Origin: Christensenella sp. UBA6345
GTDB lineage: Bacteria; Bacillota; Clostridia; Christensenellales; UBA1242
DNA: 39,124 nucleotides
Assembly (NCBI GenBank): GCA_002437945.1
Contig: DJSB01000038.1
Coordinates: 4,254-43,377, forward strand
Direction of reading: 5' to 3'
The number at the start of each line of letters is the position of its first letter. Position 1 is the first letter of the stretch. Under the pieces are notes generated by a model. It searched no databases. It saw only the letters and a list, made by a program, of their open reading frames with translations, and was not told the origin of the DNA. Positions 15,308-22,736 of this stretch are shown here, one piece after another. The position numbers and the translations under genes were made by a program.

Positions 15308-15952
15308 ATGCTTAACGTTAGTAATGTTTACCTAAAATACACTAAAGAGTACAACACTCTTAACAACATTAATCTTAATGTTGAAGATGGCGAACATGTT
15401 ATTTTGTTTGGCGAAAAAGAAAGTGGCAAAAGTAGTTTAATACGTGTAATTGCTGGACTAGAAAAAGTTACTAGCGGTGATGTAATTATTAAAAATGTTG
15501 ATGTTAAAAAGATTAACTTTAAGACAGACATTAGTATGGGGTACTTAAGTACTCTAGGTGCTTTTCTTGAACGTAAGACTGTTACTCAAAATCTTGAATA
15601 TGTTTTGAAAATAAGAAAGTATGATAAGGAACAGATTAATAGTAAAGTTAATGGTGTTATATTATCTTATGGATTAGAAGGATTAAAGGATAGAAAATTA
15701 AAAGACTTAAGTCCTTTTGATCGTATCAAAGTGGCTATTGCAAGGTTATCACTTCGAAAAATAGACTTTTTAATAGTAGATGATATATTTGAAAACTTTG
15801 CTGATTCTGATTCACAAAAGTTGGCTACTATGATTAATAATATTATCGACCAAAATGATTGTAGTAGTATTGTTGCATTGTCTAATGAAAAACTTCTTAA
15901 ATCTTTTAAGGGGAGAGTAGTTAGATTAAAATTTGGCTCAATAGTTGATTAA
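15308..15952 (+). CDS. Degenerate ABC-type ATPase without permease
   Basis: A 214-residue ABC nucleotide-binding domain. Walker A is intact (G35-E-K-E-S-G-K41-S42). The signature is altered to L134-S-P-F-D138 in place of L-S-G-G-Q. Walker B is F154-L-I-V-D158-D159, with Asp where the catalytic Glu normally stands. It should bind ATP but hydrolyse it slowly. No permease is nearby. The next gene, 10 bases downstream, encodes a PucR-type HTH protein, so a regulatory rather than transport role is possible. AAGGAG lies just before the ATG. I know no named family for this pairing. Confidence 0.75.
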   Translation: MLNVSNVYLKYTKEYNTLNNINLNVEDGEHVILFGEKESGKSSLIRVIAGLEKVTSGDVIIKNVDVKKINFKTDISMGYLSTLGAFLERKTVTQNLEYVLKIRKYDKEQINSKVNGVILSYGLEGLKDRKLKDLSPFDRIKVAIARLSLRKIDFLIVDDIFENFADSDSQKLATMINNIIDQNDCSSIVALSNEKLLKSFKGRVVRLKFGSIVD

Positions 15953-15962
15953 GGGGTGTATT

Positions 15963-16322
15963 ATGGTAAGGAGACAAGTTGATAATAGAGAATTAAGACA
16001 AAATAGTATTATGCTTTTTGCTAGTAAGTATTTATTATTTAATACTTTTGTCTATACTGATGATTACAAAAACTTTTTCGCTAATAAAATAGTAGAAAGT
16101 TTACTTTCTGATGATGAATTAGTCAAAACAGCAAAATTGTTTTTTGATAATAATCTTAATATTTCTACTGCAAGTAAAGTAGGCTTTATGCATCGTAATA
16201 CACTTATATATAGACTAGATAAGATTAAGAAGTTAATTGGACTAGATATACGTAATTTTAATGATGCAGTAGTATTTGAAAATATGTTACTTTGCTATGA
16301 AAAATATAAAAAAGTAGATTAA
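15963..16322 (+). CDS. Stand-alone PucR/CdaR-type HTH protein
   Basis: A 119-residue protein. I chose the ATG at 15963 because GGGGTG (15953-15958) precedes it. The TTG at 15945 inside the previous gene has no site. The C-terminal half is a classic PucR C-terminal HTH_30 domain: L-V-K-T-A-K-L-F-F-D-N-N-L-N near 58-71, then H-R-N-T-L-I-Y-R-L-D-K-I near 82-93, then G-L-D-I-R-N-F near 98-104. The usual large N-terminal sensory domain is missing and replaced by about 55 residues with no recognised fold. It is translated directly after the degenerate ABC ATPase, which could supply the sensing part. The target genes are unknown, and there is no palindrome at its promoter that I can identify. Confidence 0.82.
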   Translation: MVRRQVDNRELRQNSIMLFASKYLLFNTFVYTDDYKNFFANKIVESLLSDDELVKTAKLFFDNNLNISTASKVGFMHRNTLIYRLDKIKKLIGLDIRNFNDAVVFENMLLCYEKYKKVD

Positions 16323-16327
16323 TTAAT

Positions 16328-16363
16328 AAAAACGCTAGATATTTCAATATCTAGTGTTTTTTT
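16328..16363 (+). terminator. Terminator after the HTH gene
   Basis: An approximately 14-bp stem with one G-T pair around a short loop (16328-16342 with 16347-16362), T run on the plus side and A run on the minus side. It could act for both converging genes. Confidence 0.85.
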
Positions 16364-16403
16364 AATAAAAATAGTGATTAATATGTATATAATTATTTTT
16401 TTA

Positions 16404-16874
16404 TTATTCAATCTTCTTTAAAGAGTCTATATAATTATCTGTAGTTATAATTGTTTCGCTTGAATTCTTTGGTTTTTTCATTGAAGTGAAAAGTTTTAGT
16501 AAATCAGCCATATTCATATTACCGTTATTATTAATAAGTGGTATTAATTGTTTAATCATATCATTATTGCCACTTAAACTAGATAATAGTGGAAGCATGG
16601 ATTTAAAATCTAAATTATTATCCATATTATTAGTCATAACTTGTTGCTGATTTACTTGGTTATTATTTGCATTGTTATATTCAATATCGGGTTTAATATT
16701 ATATTCTTGAACTGAAGTTTTATTTTCAAGTTCTTTTTTTAATTGTTCTTGGTAAGACTTTGTATACTTTAAAGGAAGTTCACCATAAGGGTAGTACATA
16801 GATGGTTGATAATCACTTATAATATTAATATGAGATTGTTTTTCTTGACTGTTTTTTAAATCTGTATATTTCAT
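16404..16874 (-). CDS. Unknown Asn/Gln-rich small protein
   Basis: A 156-residue protein I do not recognise. It has no signal peptide or membrane helix. Residues 1-60 are hydrophilic with several tyrosines. Residues 65-90 are dominated by Asn and Gln (low complexity, probably disordered). Residues of about 88-130 carry a hydrophobic helical pattern with leucine pairs (M-L-P-L-L-S-S-L, then L-I-P-L-I, then M-A-D-L-L-K-L-F) that could form a small helical domain. AAGGGG precedes the ATG. It is divergent from the 94-residue protein and S8 protease gene, with about 140 bases between. The only suggestion of a shared role is this neighbourhood. Confidence 0.7.
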   Translation of the reverse strand: MKYTDLKNSQEKQSHINIISDYQPSMYYPYGELPLKYTKSYQEQLKKELENKTSVQEYNIKPDIEYNNANNNQVNQQQVMTNNMDNNLDFKSMLPLLSSLSGNNDMIKQLIPLINNNGNMNMADLLKLFTSMKKPKNSSETIITTDNYIDSLKKIE

Positions 16875-17012
16875 TATTTACCCCTTGACATAATATATTT
16901 TATCTATATAAAAATAATTAAATAAAGATTTCTATTTAATTTTTTCATAGCCATTATGACATTATATTATATGTGTGCATATAAATAATTAGTGATGTTT
17001 TATGGGGGTAAT

Positions 17013-17297
17013 ATGAAATTTAGTGAATTTAAACCAGATATGGAAAAACAATATGAACGTATCAAAGAAGAGAATCCAGAAGAAACTAAAGATATAGAAG
17101 ACCAAATAAAAAAATATGAAAAATTAAGTCAATCCGAACTTATGCAAGAATTTATAAAAGAAAGTAAAAAACAAAAACGTAATGGTAATCTAGATAGTGA
17201 AAAAATTAACAATATAAAAAATACATTAACACCATTTTTATCAAGTGACCAGCAAAAACAATTAGATTATCTAATGGGTATGGTAAATGATGATTAA
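17013..17297 (+). CDS. Unknown small helical protein, coupled to the S8 protease
   Basis: A 94-residue, highly charged protein with no signal or membrane segment. I start at ATG 17013, which follows GGGGG (17003-17007) at good distance. An upstream in-frame ATG at 16992 overlaps that site. Predicted to be all helical: a Glu/Lys-rich N-terminal half, then L-S-Q-S-E-L-M-Q-E-F-I-K-E (about 43-55) and a C-terminal segment with L-T-P-F-L-S-S-D-Q-Q-K-Q-L-D-Y-L. It resembles clostridial hypothetical proteins seen next to similar loci, but I can assign no function. The 3' end overlaps the S8 protease start by eight to eleven bases, so the two are translationally coupled and it may be a partner, inhibitor or chaperone of the protease. 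Confidence 0.72.
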   Translation: MKFSEFKPDMEKQYERIKEENPEETKDIEDQIKKYEKLSQSELMQEFIKESKKQKRNGNLDSEKINNIKNTLTPFLSSDQQKQLDYLMGMVNDD

Positions 17298-18447
17298 CAA
17301 AATTGATCCTTTGTTGTATGAAAAAATCAGTACACAGTGTTTAAAAGATAACCCTATTGATTGTATTGTATATTCTAATAATTATAGACAGTGTAAACAA
17401 TATTTTGATAGTCAGTACTGTGCTATAGAGAAAATAGAATTACCATTTATAGGTGCATTTGGACTAAAAATTAAACCTAGTATGATAGCGAGTATAGCAA
17501 GATTTTCACATGTAAGTTATGTAACAAGTAGCCTTAAAGTTCAAACTCAAATTGACATAAGTAAGAAAATAATCGAAATAAAAAATGATACTAATATCTA
17601 TCATGACTTTACATGTGCTGTCATAGATACTGGTATAAGTCCAACTCTAGATTTATGTGTGCCAAGTAATAGAATAATTAAATTTGTAGACTTCGTTAAT
17701 GATAAAAATAGCCCATATGATGATAATGGACATGGAACATATGTGGCAAGTGTACTTGCAGGTTACGGTACAGTTAGTAACAGAAAGTATGCAGGTGTAG
17801 ACAATAACTGTAATATTATTGGCATAAAAGCACTAGACAACAATGGTGAAACTGGAGTGATTAATATCCTTAAGGCTATGCAATGGGTTGTTGATAATAA
17901 GAAAAAATACAATATAAAAATAGTTTGTATGAGTTTTGGTAGTATGGTATTAACCGCCAATGACCCGTTAATTGCAGGTGCTGAAGTGTTATGGAATAAT
18001 GGTATTACAGTAGTAGCGGCAGCAGGAAATAGTGGACCTAATAGTGAGACAATTAAGTCACCGGGTGCTAGTAGTAAAATTATTACTGTAGGTGCAATTA
18101 ATGACAATAGAAAAGATGGTAAGTTTAATATAAATGATTTTGAAATAGCAGACTTTTCAAGCCGTGGTCCAATACTTGATAATTACAAACCAGACCTTGT
18201 AGTACCAGGTGTAGACATTATGGGTGGTTGTAATTATAGAAAAGAAAAGACACATTACAAAACTATGAGTGGTACTAGTGTTGCTACTCCAATTGTTGCT
18301 GGTGTGTGCTGTAGACTTTTAAGTCAAAATCCAAGACTTAAACCTAATGATATTAAACACATACTTCTTAATAATACTATAAAAATTGTTAATGATAGAA
18401 ATGCAGAAGGTTATGGTTTGCTTAATTGTAGTGAAATTGTTATATAA
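17287..18447 (+). CDS. Intracellular S8 (subtilisin-family) serine protease
   Basis: A 386-residue subtilase with the full triad: D114 in A-V-I-D-T-G-I, H149 in N-G-H-G-T-Y-V-A-S, and S331 in S-G-T-S-V-A-T-P. The oxyanion Asn is N248 in A-A-G-N-S-G-P. Residues of about 20-90 resemble an I9-type propeptide (strand, helix, strand, ending with V-S-Y-V). There is no signal peptide, so the enzyme is probably cytosolic, like AprX or ISP. Start 17287 (or the adjacent ATG 17290) overlaps the end of the preceding small gene. A bidirectional terminator follows. Substrates are unknown. The 94-residue neighbour is the first candidate for a regulatory partner. Confidence 0.92.
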   Translation: MMINKIDPLLYEKISTQCLKDNPIDCIVYSNNYRQCKQYFDSQYCAIEKIELPFIGAFGLKIKPSMIASIARFSHVSYVTSSLKVQTQIDISKKIIEIKNDTNIYHDFTCAVIDTGISPTLDLCVPSNRIIKFVDFVNDKNSPYDDNGHGTYVASVLAGYGTVSNRKYAGVDNNCNIIGIKALDNNGETGVINILKAMQWVVDNKKKYNIKIVCMSFGSMVLTANDPLIAGAEVLWNNGITVVAAAGNSGPNSETIKSPGASSKIITVGAINDNRKDGKFNINDFEIADFSSRGPILDNYKPDLVVPGVDIMGGCNYRKEKTHYKTMSGTSVATPIVAGVCCRLLSQNPRLKPNDIKHILLNNTIKIVNDRNAEGYGLLNCSEIVI

Positions 18448-18509
18448 AAAATCACTAGTTATTTGAAGAAATATTAAATGTTTTTGCTTCATCTAACTAG
18501 TGTTTTTTT
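18446..18509. terminator. Bidirectional terminator between converging genes
   Basis: A long hairpin: 9-bp outer stem (18453-18461 with 18494-18502), inner TGAAG/CTTCA stem, flanked by A and T runs on both sides. It terminates the S8 protease on the plus strand and the desulfurase-like gene on the minus strand, overlapping the latter's stop region. Confidence 0.82.
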
Positions 18510-19623
18510 ATTGATTATTGCTTGTTAATTTTTCTAGAACCTTTATTAATCTTTTTATATCGTGAATGCTATTATAGTGTGATATTGATACTCTTACTGT
18601 TCCGATATTTATAGTTCCTAAATATTTATGTACAAGTGGTGCGCAATGTAATCCACCTCTAACACATATACTATGGTCGTTTAAGTAATTAATCACATCA
18701 TTGGTGTCCATATTCTTTATATTAAAACTTATTACTCCGCTATTAGGATTATTGCTATATACGATGTACTTTTTGTTTTTGTTTAAATAGTTTAACAACA
18801 TATTAGATAATTTTGTTATCTTTGTATTTATAAAAGTAAAATGCTTATTTACATATCGTATTCCGCCATCTAAAGCGAGTATTCCTACAGTATTTATTGT
18901 TCCTGCTTCCAGTCTTTCTGGGTAATACTCGGGCATATTGGTTTTTTCACTTTCTGTACCACTCCCACCATATTTTATTGGTTGGGGTTGGGCATTGTTA
19001 ATGACAAGTGCACCTATTCCTTGTGTACCATACAATCCTTTATGACCTGCTACACTTATAAAGTTAATATTATCTTTTTTCATATCCACTTTTATATGTC
19101 CTAGGCTTTGTGCTCCATCTACTAGAAATAGTATATTGTTTGATTTGCAATATTTACCTATTTCATTAAGTGGGGTAGTAGTACCAGTAACATTACTTGT
19201 GTGATTAACTATAATCATTTTTGTATTAGGTTTTCTTAATTTTTTTATATCGTTAATAGTTATTATTTTATCGGTAGGCACTGCTACACTATAGTCTATA
19301 TTTTTATTGGCAAGAGTTCTTAATACTGCATTGTGTTCAAATGTAGTTATTATTACATGGTCATGTGGTTGTAATGACCCTTGAATGGCATAGTTGATGG
19401 CTTCAGTACAATTGTATGTATATACAACTTCTGCATTGTCTGGCGCATTAACGAGTTTCTTTATATTGTCTCGACATTCTTCAACTTTGATACCTGTTCT
19501 TATACTTAATTTGTGACTACCACGTGATGGATTGGAATTATAATAGGTAAGTGCTTTTAAGATGCCTATATAAGTACTTAATGGTTTTTTATTGGTTGTT
19601 GCTGCATTGTCTAAATATATCAT
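18508..19623 (-). CDS. Cysteine desulfurase-like PLP enzyme (class V, EF2568 type)
   Basis: A 371-residue fold-type I PLP enzyme. Visible residues: Y-L-D-N-A-A-T-T (3-10), PLP-stacking H97, D169 in V-D-G-A-Q, Schiff-base lysine K195 in A-G-H-K-G, and a catalytic-type cysteine C327 in R-G-G-L-H-C-A-P. It should move sulfur (or selenium) from cysteine to a protein acceptor. The overall form matches the EF2568-like family (TIGR01977), often found beside DUF3343 proteins and selenium genes. Here the DUF3343 gene is divergent with only 77 bases between starts. No selD, selA or iscU is in the window. AAAGGTG precedes the ATG. Confidence 0.86.
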   Translation of the reverse strand: MIYLDNAATTNKKPLSTYIGILKALTYYNSNPSRGSHKLSIRTGIKVEECRDNIKKLVNAPDNAEVVYTYNCTEAINYAIQGSLQPHDHVIITTFEHNAVLRTLANKNIDYSVAVPTDKIITINDIKKLRKPNTKMIIVNHTSNVTGTTTPLNEIGKYCKSNNILFLVDGAQSLGHIKVDMKKDNINFISVAGHKGLYGTQGIGALVINNAQPQPIKYGGSGTESEKTNMPEYYPERLEAGTINTVGILALDGGIRYVNKHFTFINTKITKLSNMLLNYLNKNKKYIVYSNNPNSGVISFNIKNMDTNDVINYLNDHSICVRGGLHCAPLVHKYLGTINIGTVRVSISHYNSIHDIKRLIKVLEKLTSNNQ

Positions 19624-19700
19624 AGTTTACACCTTTGTCATTATTTTGTTCTTTTTAATAGTATATAGTGTAACTAATATTTATGTTAATGGAGATTATT

Positions 19701-19970
19701 ATGTATGCAATAGCAATTTTTTCAAACCGTACTGAAACATTAAGATTTAACGCACAATTAAAAACATTAGGTGTTAATGCCATGGTTGTGTCAACTCCTA
19801 AAGGGCTAGGTGGTAGTTGTTCGGTAGCGGTTAAATTTTATTATAAACAACTTTCACGAGTTATATATGCATTAAAAGTAGGTAATTATCGTACGTTTAA
19901 TTATTTTTTCAAAATTGTAAACACTAGAAGTGGCAATAATTATGAGATAATTAATTTCAATCAGTATTAA
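19701..19970 (+). CDS. DUF3343 putative Se/S carrier-like protein
   Basis: An 89-residue cytosolic protein of the DUF3343 (putative Se/S carrier-like) family. I start at ATG 19701 because GGAG lies six bases upstream. An earlier in-frame ATG at 19683 precedes that site. The fold pattern is a short ferredoxin-like unit: I-A-I-F-S-N-R-T-E-T at the N-terminus, then A-M-V-V-S-T-P-K-G-L-G-G-S-C-S (about 28-42). Family members carry a S-C-G motif at this point. Here it reads S-C-S, so the cysteine thought to carry sulfur or selenium is kept. It is divergent from the desulfurase-like gene, a natural donor. No terminator is clear downstream. Confidence 0.82.
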   Translation: MYAIAIFSNRTETLRFNAQLKTLGVNAMVVSTPKGLGGSCSVAVKFYYKQLSRVIYALKVGNYRTFNYFFKIVNTRSGNNYEIINFNQY

Positions 19971-20051
19971 TTATAAGACATATCTATTATATTATTAATA
20001 ATAAAATATATTATTAACTTGAAAAATTTTGTTTATTAGTTTATTATTATT

Positions 20052-20060
20052 TGTTATAAT
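20052..20060 (+). promoter_or_regulatory. Extended -10 promoter of nth, predicting a leaderless mRNA
   Basis: TGT followed by perfect TATAAT (20055-20060). The nth ATG begins at 20066, at or one base before the expected transcription start, and no Shine-Dalgarno site is present. Confidence 0.55.
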
Positions 20061-20065
20061 AAAAT

Positions 20066-20701
20066 ATGGACAAATATACTGCATATAATATTATCAATAT
20101 TTTGGATAAGTTTATACCTAATCCAGAGACCGAACTTGAATATAATAGTGATTTTGAATTACTCATTGCTGTTATGTTAAGTGCGCAATGTACAGATAAA
20201 AGAGTTAATATGGTTACAAAGGATTTGTTTAAACTTTACAACACGCCTGAAGATTTTGCTAATCTTGATGTAAAAACTTTGGAACGCCTTATTCATTCTT
20301 GTGGATTCTATCACAATAAAGCAGTTAATATTATTAATTGTAGCAGAATGATTGTTGATAAATACAATGGCAAAGTACCTAGAACATTTGAAGAATTGGT
20401 TACTTTGCCGGGAGTAGGTCGAAAGACAGCCAATGTTATGTTAATTGTGGCTTTTGGTACACCGGCAATACCTGTAGATACTCACATATTTAGGGTAAGT
20501 AATCGTATAGGTTTGACAGATACCAACAATGTAGACGACTGCGAGAATCAATTAACTACCTTGTTTAAAGATGATCCGCAGTTATGGGGTAAAATACATC
20601 ATCTTATACTTTTATATGGAAGATATAATTGCAAGGCTATTAATCCAGATTGTACCAATTGTGTTATTAAAAAATATTGTAAACATTATAATGAGAAATA
20701 A
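20066..20701 (+). CDS. nth: Endonuclease III (DNA glycosylase/AP lyase)
   Basis: A 211-residue base-excision-repair enzyme that removes oxidised pyrimidines and nicks abasic sites. The HhH motif L-P-G-V-G-R-K120-T-A-N-V carries the catalytic lysine. D138 in P-V-D-T-H is the catalytic aspartate. The 4Fe-4S ligands are C189-x6-C196-x2-C199-x5-C205, exactly the family spacing. The length is normal. There is no ribosome site before the ATG, and the -10 box ends only five bases upstream. obgE starts 15 bases after the stop, and the following genes continue as one operon (nth-obgE-yhbY-small ORF). Confidence 0.97.
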   Translation: MDKYTAYNIINILDKFIPNPETELEYNSDFELLIAVMLSAQCTDKRVNMVTKDLFKLYNTPEDFANLDVKTLERLIHSCGFYHNKAVNIINCSRMIVDKYNGKVPRTFEELVTLPGVGRKTANVMLIVAFGTPAIPVDTHIFRVSNRIGLTDTNNVDDCENQLTTLFKDDPQLWGKIHHLILLYGRYNCKAINPDCTNCVIKKYCKHYNEK

Positions 20702-20716
20702 TAAAGGAAATTTTTT

Positions 20717-21991
20717 ATGTTTTTAGATAAAGTTAAAATTACTTGTAAAGCAGGTAATGGTGGCAATGGTAAAGTACACTTTAGAAGAGAAAAGTTTGTG
20801 CCTAATGGTGGCCCAGAAGGTGGCGATGGTGGTAGGGGTGGCTCTATCATTTTTAAGACGACTCCCAATATGACCAATTTAGTAGATTTTAGATTTACTA
20901 AAGTTTTTAAGGCTGGTAATGGTGAAGATGGTGGCAATAATATGTGTGATGGTAAATCTGCTAGTGACCTTACTATTCTAGTGCCTGTAGGTACAGTTAT
21001 TAAAAATGCTAGTACTGATAAAGTTATCGCAGACTTAACTACACCAGATGAAGAATTTATAGCACTTAAAGGTGGCCGTGGTGGTAGGGGTAATAGTAAA
21101 TTTGCAAGTTCTACTAGACAAGCCCCACGTTTTGCTGAAATGGGCGAACAGACTAAATCTTTTGACCTAATTCTTGAATTAAAAACAATTGCTGATGTTG
21201 GATTAATTGGATACCCAAATGTTGGTAAAAGTAGTCTACTAAAGGCAGTTTCTAATGCTAAACCAAAAATTGCTAATTATCACTTTACTACTTTATCGCC
21301 TAATATTGGTGTAGTTAAAGCCTATGATACTAGTATGGTGTGGGCAGATATACCGGGGCTTATTGATGGTGCTAGTGAAGGTGTAGGACTAGGACATGAT
21401 TTCTTAAGACATATCGAACGTACTAGAGTATTAATTCATGTTATTGATGCTGCTGGTAGTGAAGGACGTGACCCTTATCAAGATTATCTTAATATTAATG
21501 CCGAACTTTCTAAATATAGTGAATATGTAGCACATATACCACAAGTAGTGGCACTTAATAAGATTGACCTTATTGACCCAGATATAAGAGAAGAATATTT
21601 GTCTGAACTTAAAAAACAGATAGGTAAAGATGTTCCTGTTTTTGAAATCAGTGCTGTAGCATTTATGGGATTAGATGATTTGATTAAGTATGTTTCTGAT
21701 TTAGTTGCAAAACAACCAGAAATTGTAAAAATGAATATTGAAGAAAAAGACATAGATAAACGTACCAGAAAGACTTTTGAAATAGCACATGTAGATGATG
21801 GTTACTTTGAAGTCTATGGAGACTTGATAGACGAAATCGCATTTAATGTTATACTTAACGATTATCAAAGCATGGCATATTTTCAAAAACGTATTAAAGA
21901 TGAAGGTATTATTGACGCTTTGATTAATGCTGGTATGAAAGAAGGCGATACTGTAAAAATGTGCCAGATAGAATTTGAATATACATTATAG
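20717..21991 (+). CDS. obgE: Obg GTPase
   Basis: A 424-residue essential GTPase that binds the 50S subunit and acts in ribosome assembly and stress signalling. The glycine-rich Obg fold occupies residues 1-158 (G-N-G-G-N-G-K, R-R-E-K, P-N-G-G-P and G-G-D-G-G-R-G-G). The G domain has P-loop G165-Y-P-N-V-G-K-S172, switch D-I-P-G-L-I and N-K-I-D. The C-terminal OCT domain (about 340-424) typical of Firmicutes Obg is present. AAAGGAAA precedes the ATG. It is co-transcribed with nth and yhbY. Confidence 0.97.
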   Translation: MFLDKVKITCKAGNGGNGKVHFRREKFVPNGGPEGGDGGRGGSIIFKTTPNMTNLVDFRFTKVFKAGNGEDGGNNMCDGKSASDLTILVPVGTVIKNASTDKVIADLTTPDEEFIALKGGRGGRGNSKFASSTRQAPRFAEMGEQTKSFDLILELKTIADVGLIGYPNVGKSSLLKAVSNAKPKIANYHFTTLSPNIGVVKAYDTSMVWADIPGLIDGASEGVGLGHDFLRHIERTRVLIHVIDAAGSEGRDPYQDYLNINAELSKYSEYVAHIPQVVALNKIDLIDPDIREEYLSELKKQIGKDVPVFEISAVAFMGLDDLIKYVSDLVAKQPEIVKMNIEEKDIDKRTRKTFEIAHVDDGYFEVYGDLIDEIAFNVILNDYQSMAYFQKRIKDEGIIDALINAGMKEGDTVKMCQIEFEYTL

Positions 21992-22001
21992 GAGTAAATA
22001 T

Positions 22002-22295
22002 ATGATTACAACAAAAGAAAGAGCAACATTAAGAAGTTTTTCTAATAATATTCCAGATTTGGTTTATGTTGGAAAAGATGGAGTTAGTGATAATGTTGTT
22101 AAACAAGTTGAAGACAATCTTCTTGCTCACGAACTTATAAAAATTAAAGTTCAACCCAACTGTAGCATGAGTGCCAGAGAAGTATGTGACCAATTGGTTG
22201 CTGTTACTAATGCTCAACCTATTAGTGTAGTAGGTGGCAAAATAGTTTTGTACAAGTATACAAGTAAAAAAGGATTTAAACATTATTTAGGATAA
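22002..22295 (+). CDS. yhbY: YhbY-type RNA-binding protein
   Basis: A 97-residue CRS1/YhbY (CRM) domain protein associated with pre-50S particles. The start at 22002 follows GGAG (21991-21994). The longer in-frame TTG at 21975 lies inside obgE. The IF3-C-like fold shows L-V-Y-V-G-K-D-G-V-S-D-N-V near 29-41, then L-I-K-I-K-V near 56-61, and V-V-G-G-K-I-V-L-Y near 80-88 with the V-G-G-K variant of the G-R-x-L-x-L-Y ending. It sits directly after obgE, which fits a shared role in large-subunit assembly. Confidence 0.92.
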   Translation: MITTKERATLRSFSNNIPDLVYVGKDGVSDNVVKQVEDNLLAHELIKIKVQPNCSMSAREVCDQLVAVTNAQPISVVGGKIVLYKYTSKKGFKHYLG

Positions 22296-22297
22296 TT

Positions 22298-22561
22298 ATG
22301 GATTCGAAAGATATTGATTGGGACGAAGTGATGAAAGATTGGGACGTTTGGATTGAACGTACAAGATTGGTAGAAGAACAAATACGTAAAGAAAGACAAA
22401 AGCCAATTACTGCTGAAGAATTTATGAAGGCTCAAGAACGTGTTTTGAAATTCTTAAAAGAAAATGGTATGGAAGACAGAATTGTTTATGTAGATGATGA
22501 TACCGACAATCAATCAGATACCACATCACAAGATAAAAAAGACTTAAATAAAAAAGAATAA
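22298..22561 (+). CDS. Unknown small charged protein
   Basis: An 87-residue hydrophilic protein with an acidic tail that I do not recognise. Trp-rich start (W8, W15, W18 in D-I-D-W-D-E-V-M-K-D-W-D-V-W), a Lys/Arg/Glu helix (about 20-55), then an Asp/Ser/Thr tail ending K-K-D-L-N-K-K-E. There is no signal or membrane segment. It begins two bases after yhbY with AGGATAAT as its site, so it belongs to the ribosome-assembly operon. A terminator follows. The ATG and operon position make it a likely true gene. Confidence 0.68.
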   Translation: MDSKDIDWDEVMKDWDVWIERTRLVEEQIRKERQKPITAEEFMKAQERVLKFLKENGMEDRIVYVDDDTDNQSDTTSQDKKDLNKKE

Positions 22562-22600
22562 TATTAATAAAAATACTTGTATATAAAAATTAGTTTATTA

Positions 22601-22633
22601 AAAAAAAGTAAAACACATGTTTTACTTTTTTTT
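22601..22633 (+). terminator. Terminator of the nth-obgE-yhbY operon
   Basis: GTAAAAC/GTTTTAC stem (22608-22614 with 22619-22625) extended by A-T pairs, T run of eight. Confidence 0.85.
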
Positions 22634-22642
22634 GTTATCATA

Positions 22643-22712
22643 ATGTGATTATTTTTTAACAAAACTATATATTTACTTAATTATTTATATTCTTTTATGT
22701 GATTATTTTTTA
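22643..22712 (+). repeat. Two 16-base direct repeats in a convergent intergenic gap
   Basis: ATGTGATTATTTTTTA occurs at 22643-22658 and 22697-22712, 54 bases apart and identical. AT-rich, no coding sequence. It lies downstream of both converging genes. Confidence 0.6.
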
Positions 22713-22736
22713 TTATTAATTAATTTACTTGTATAT

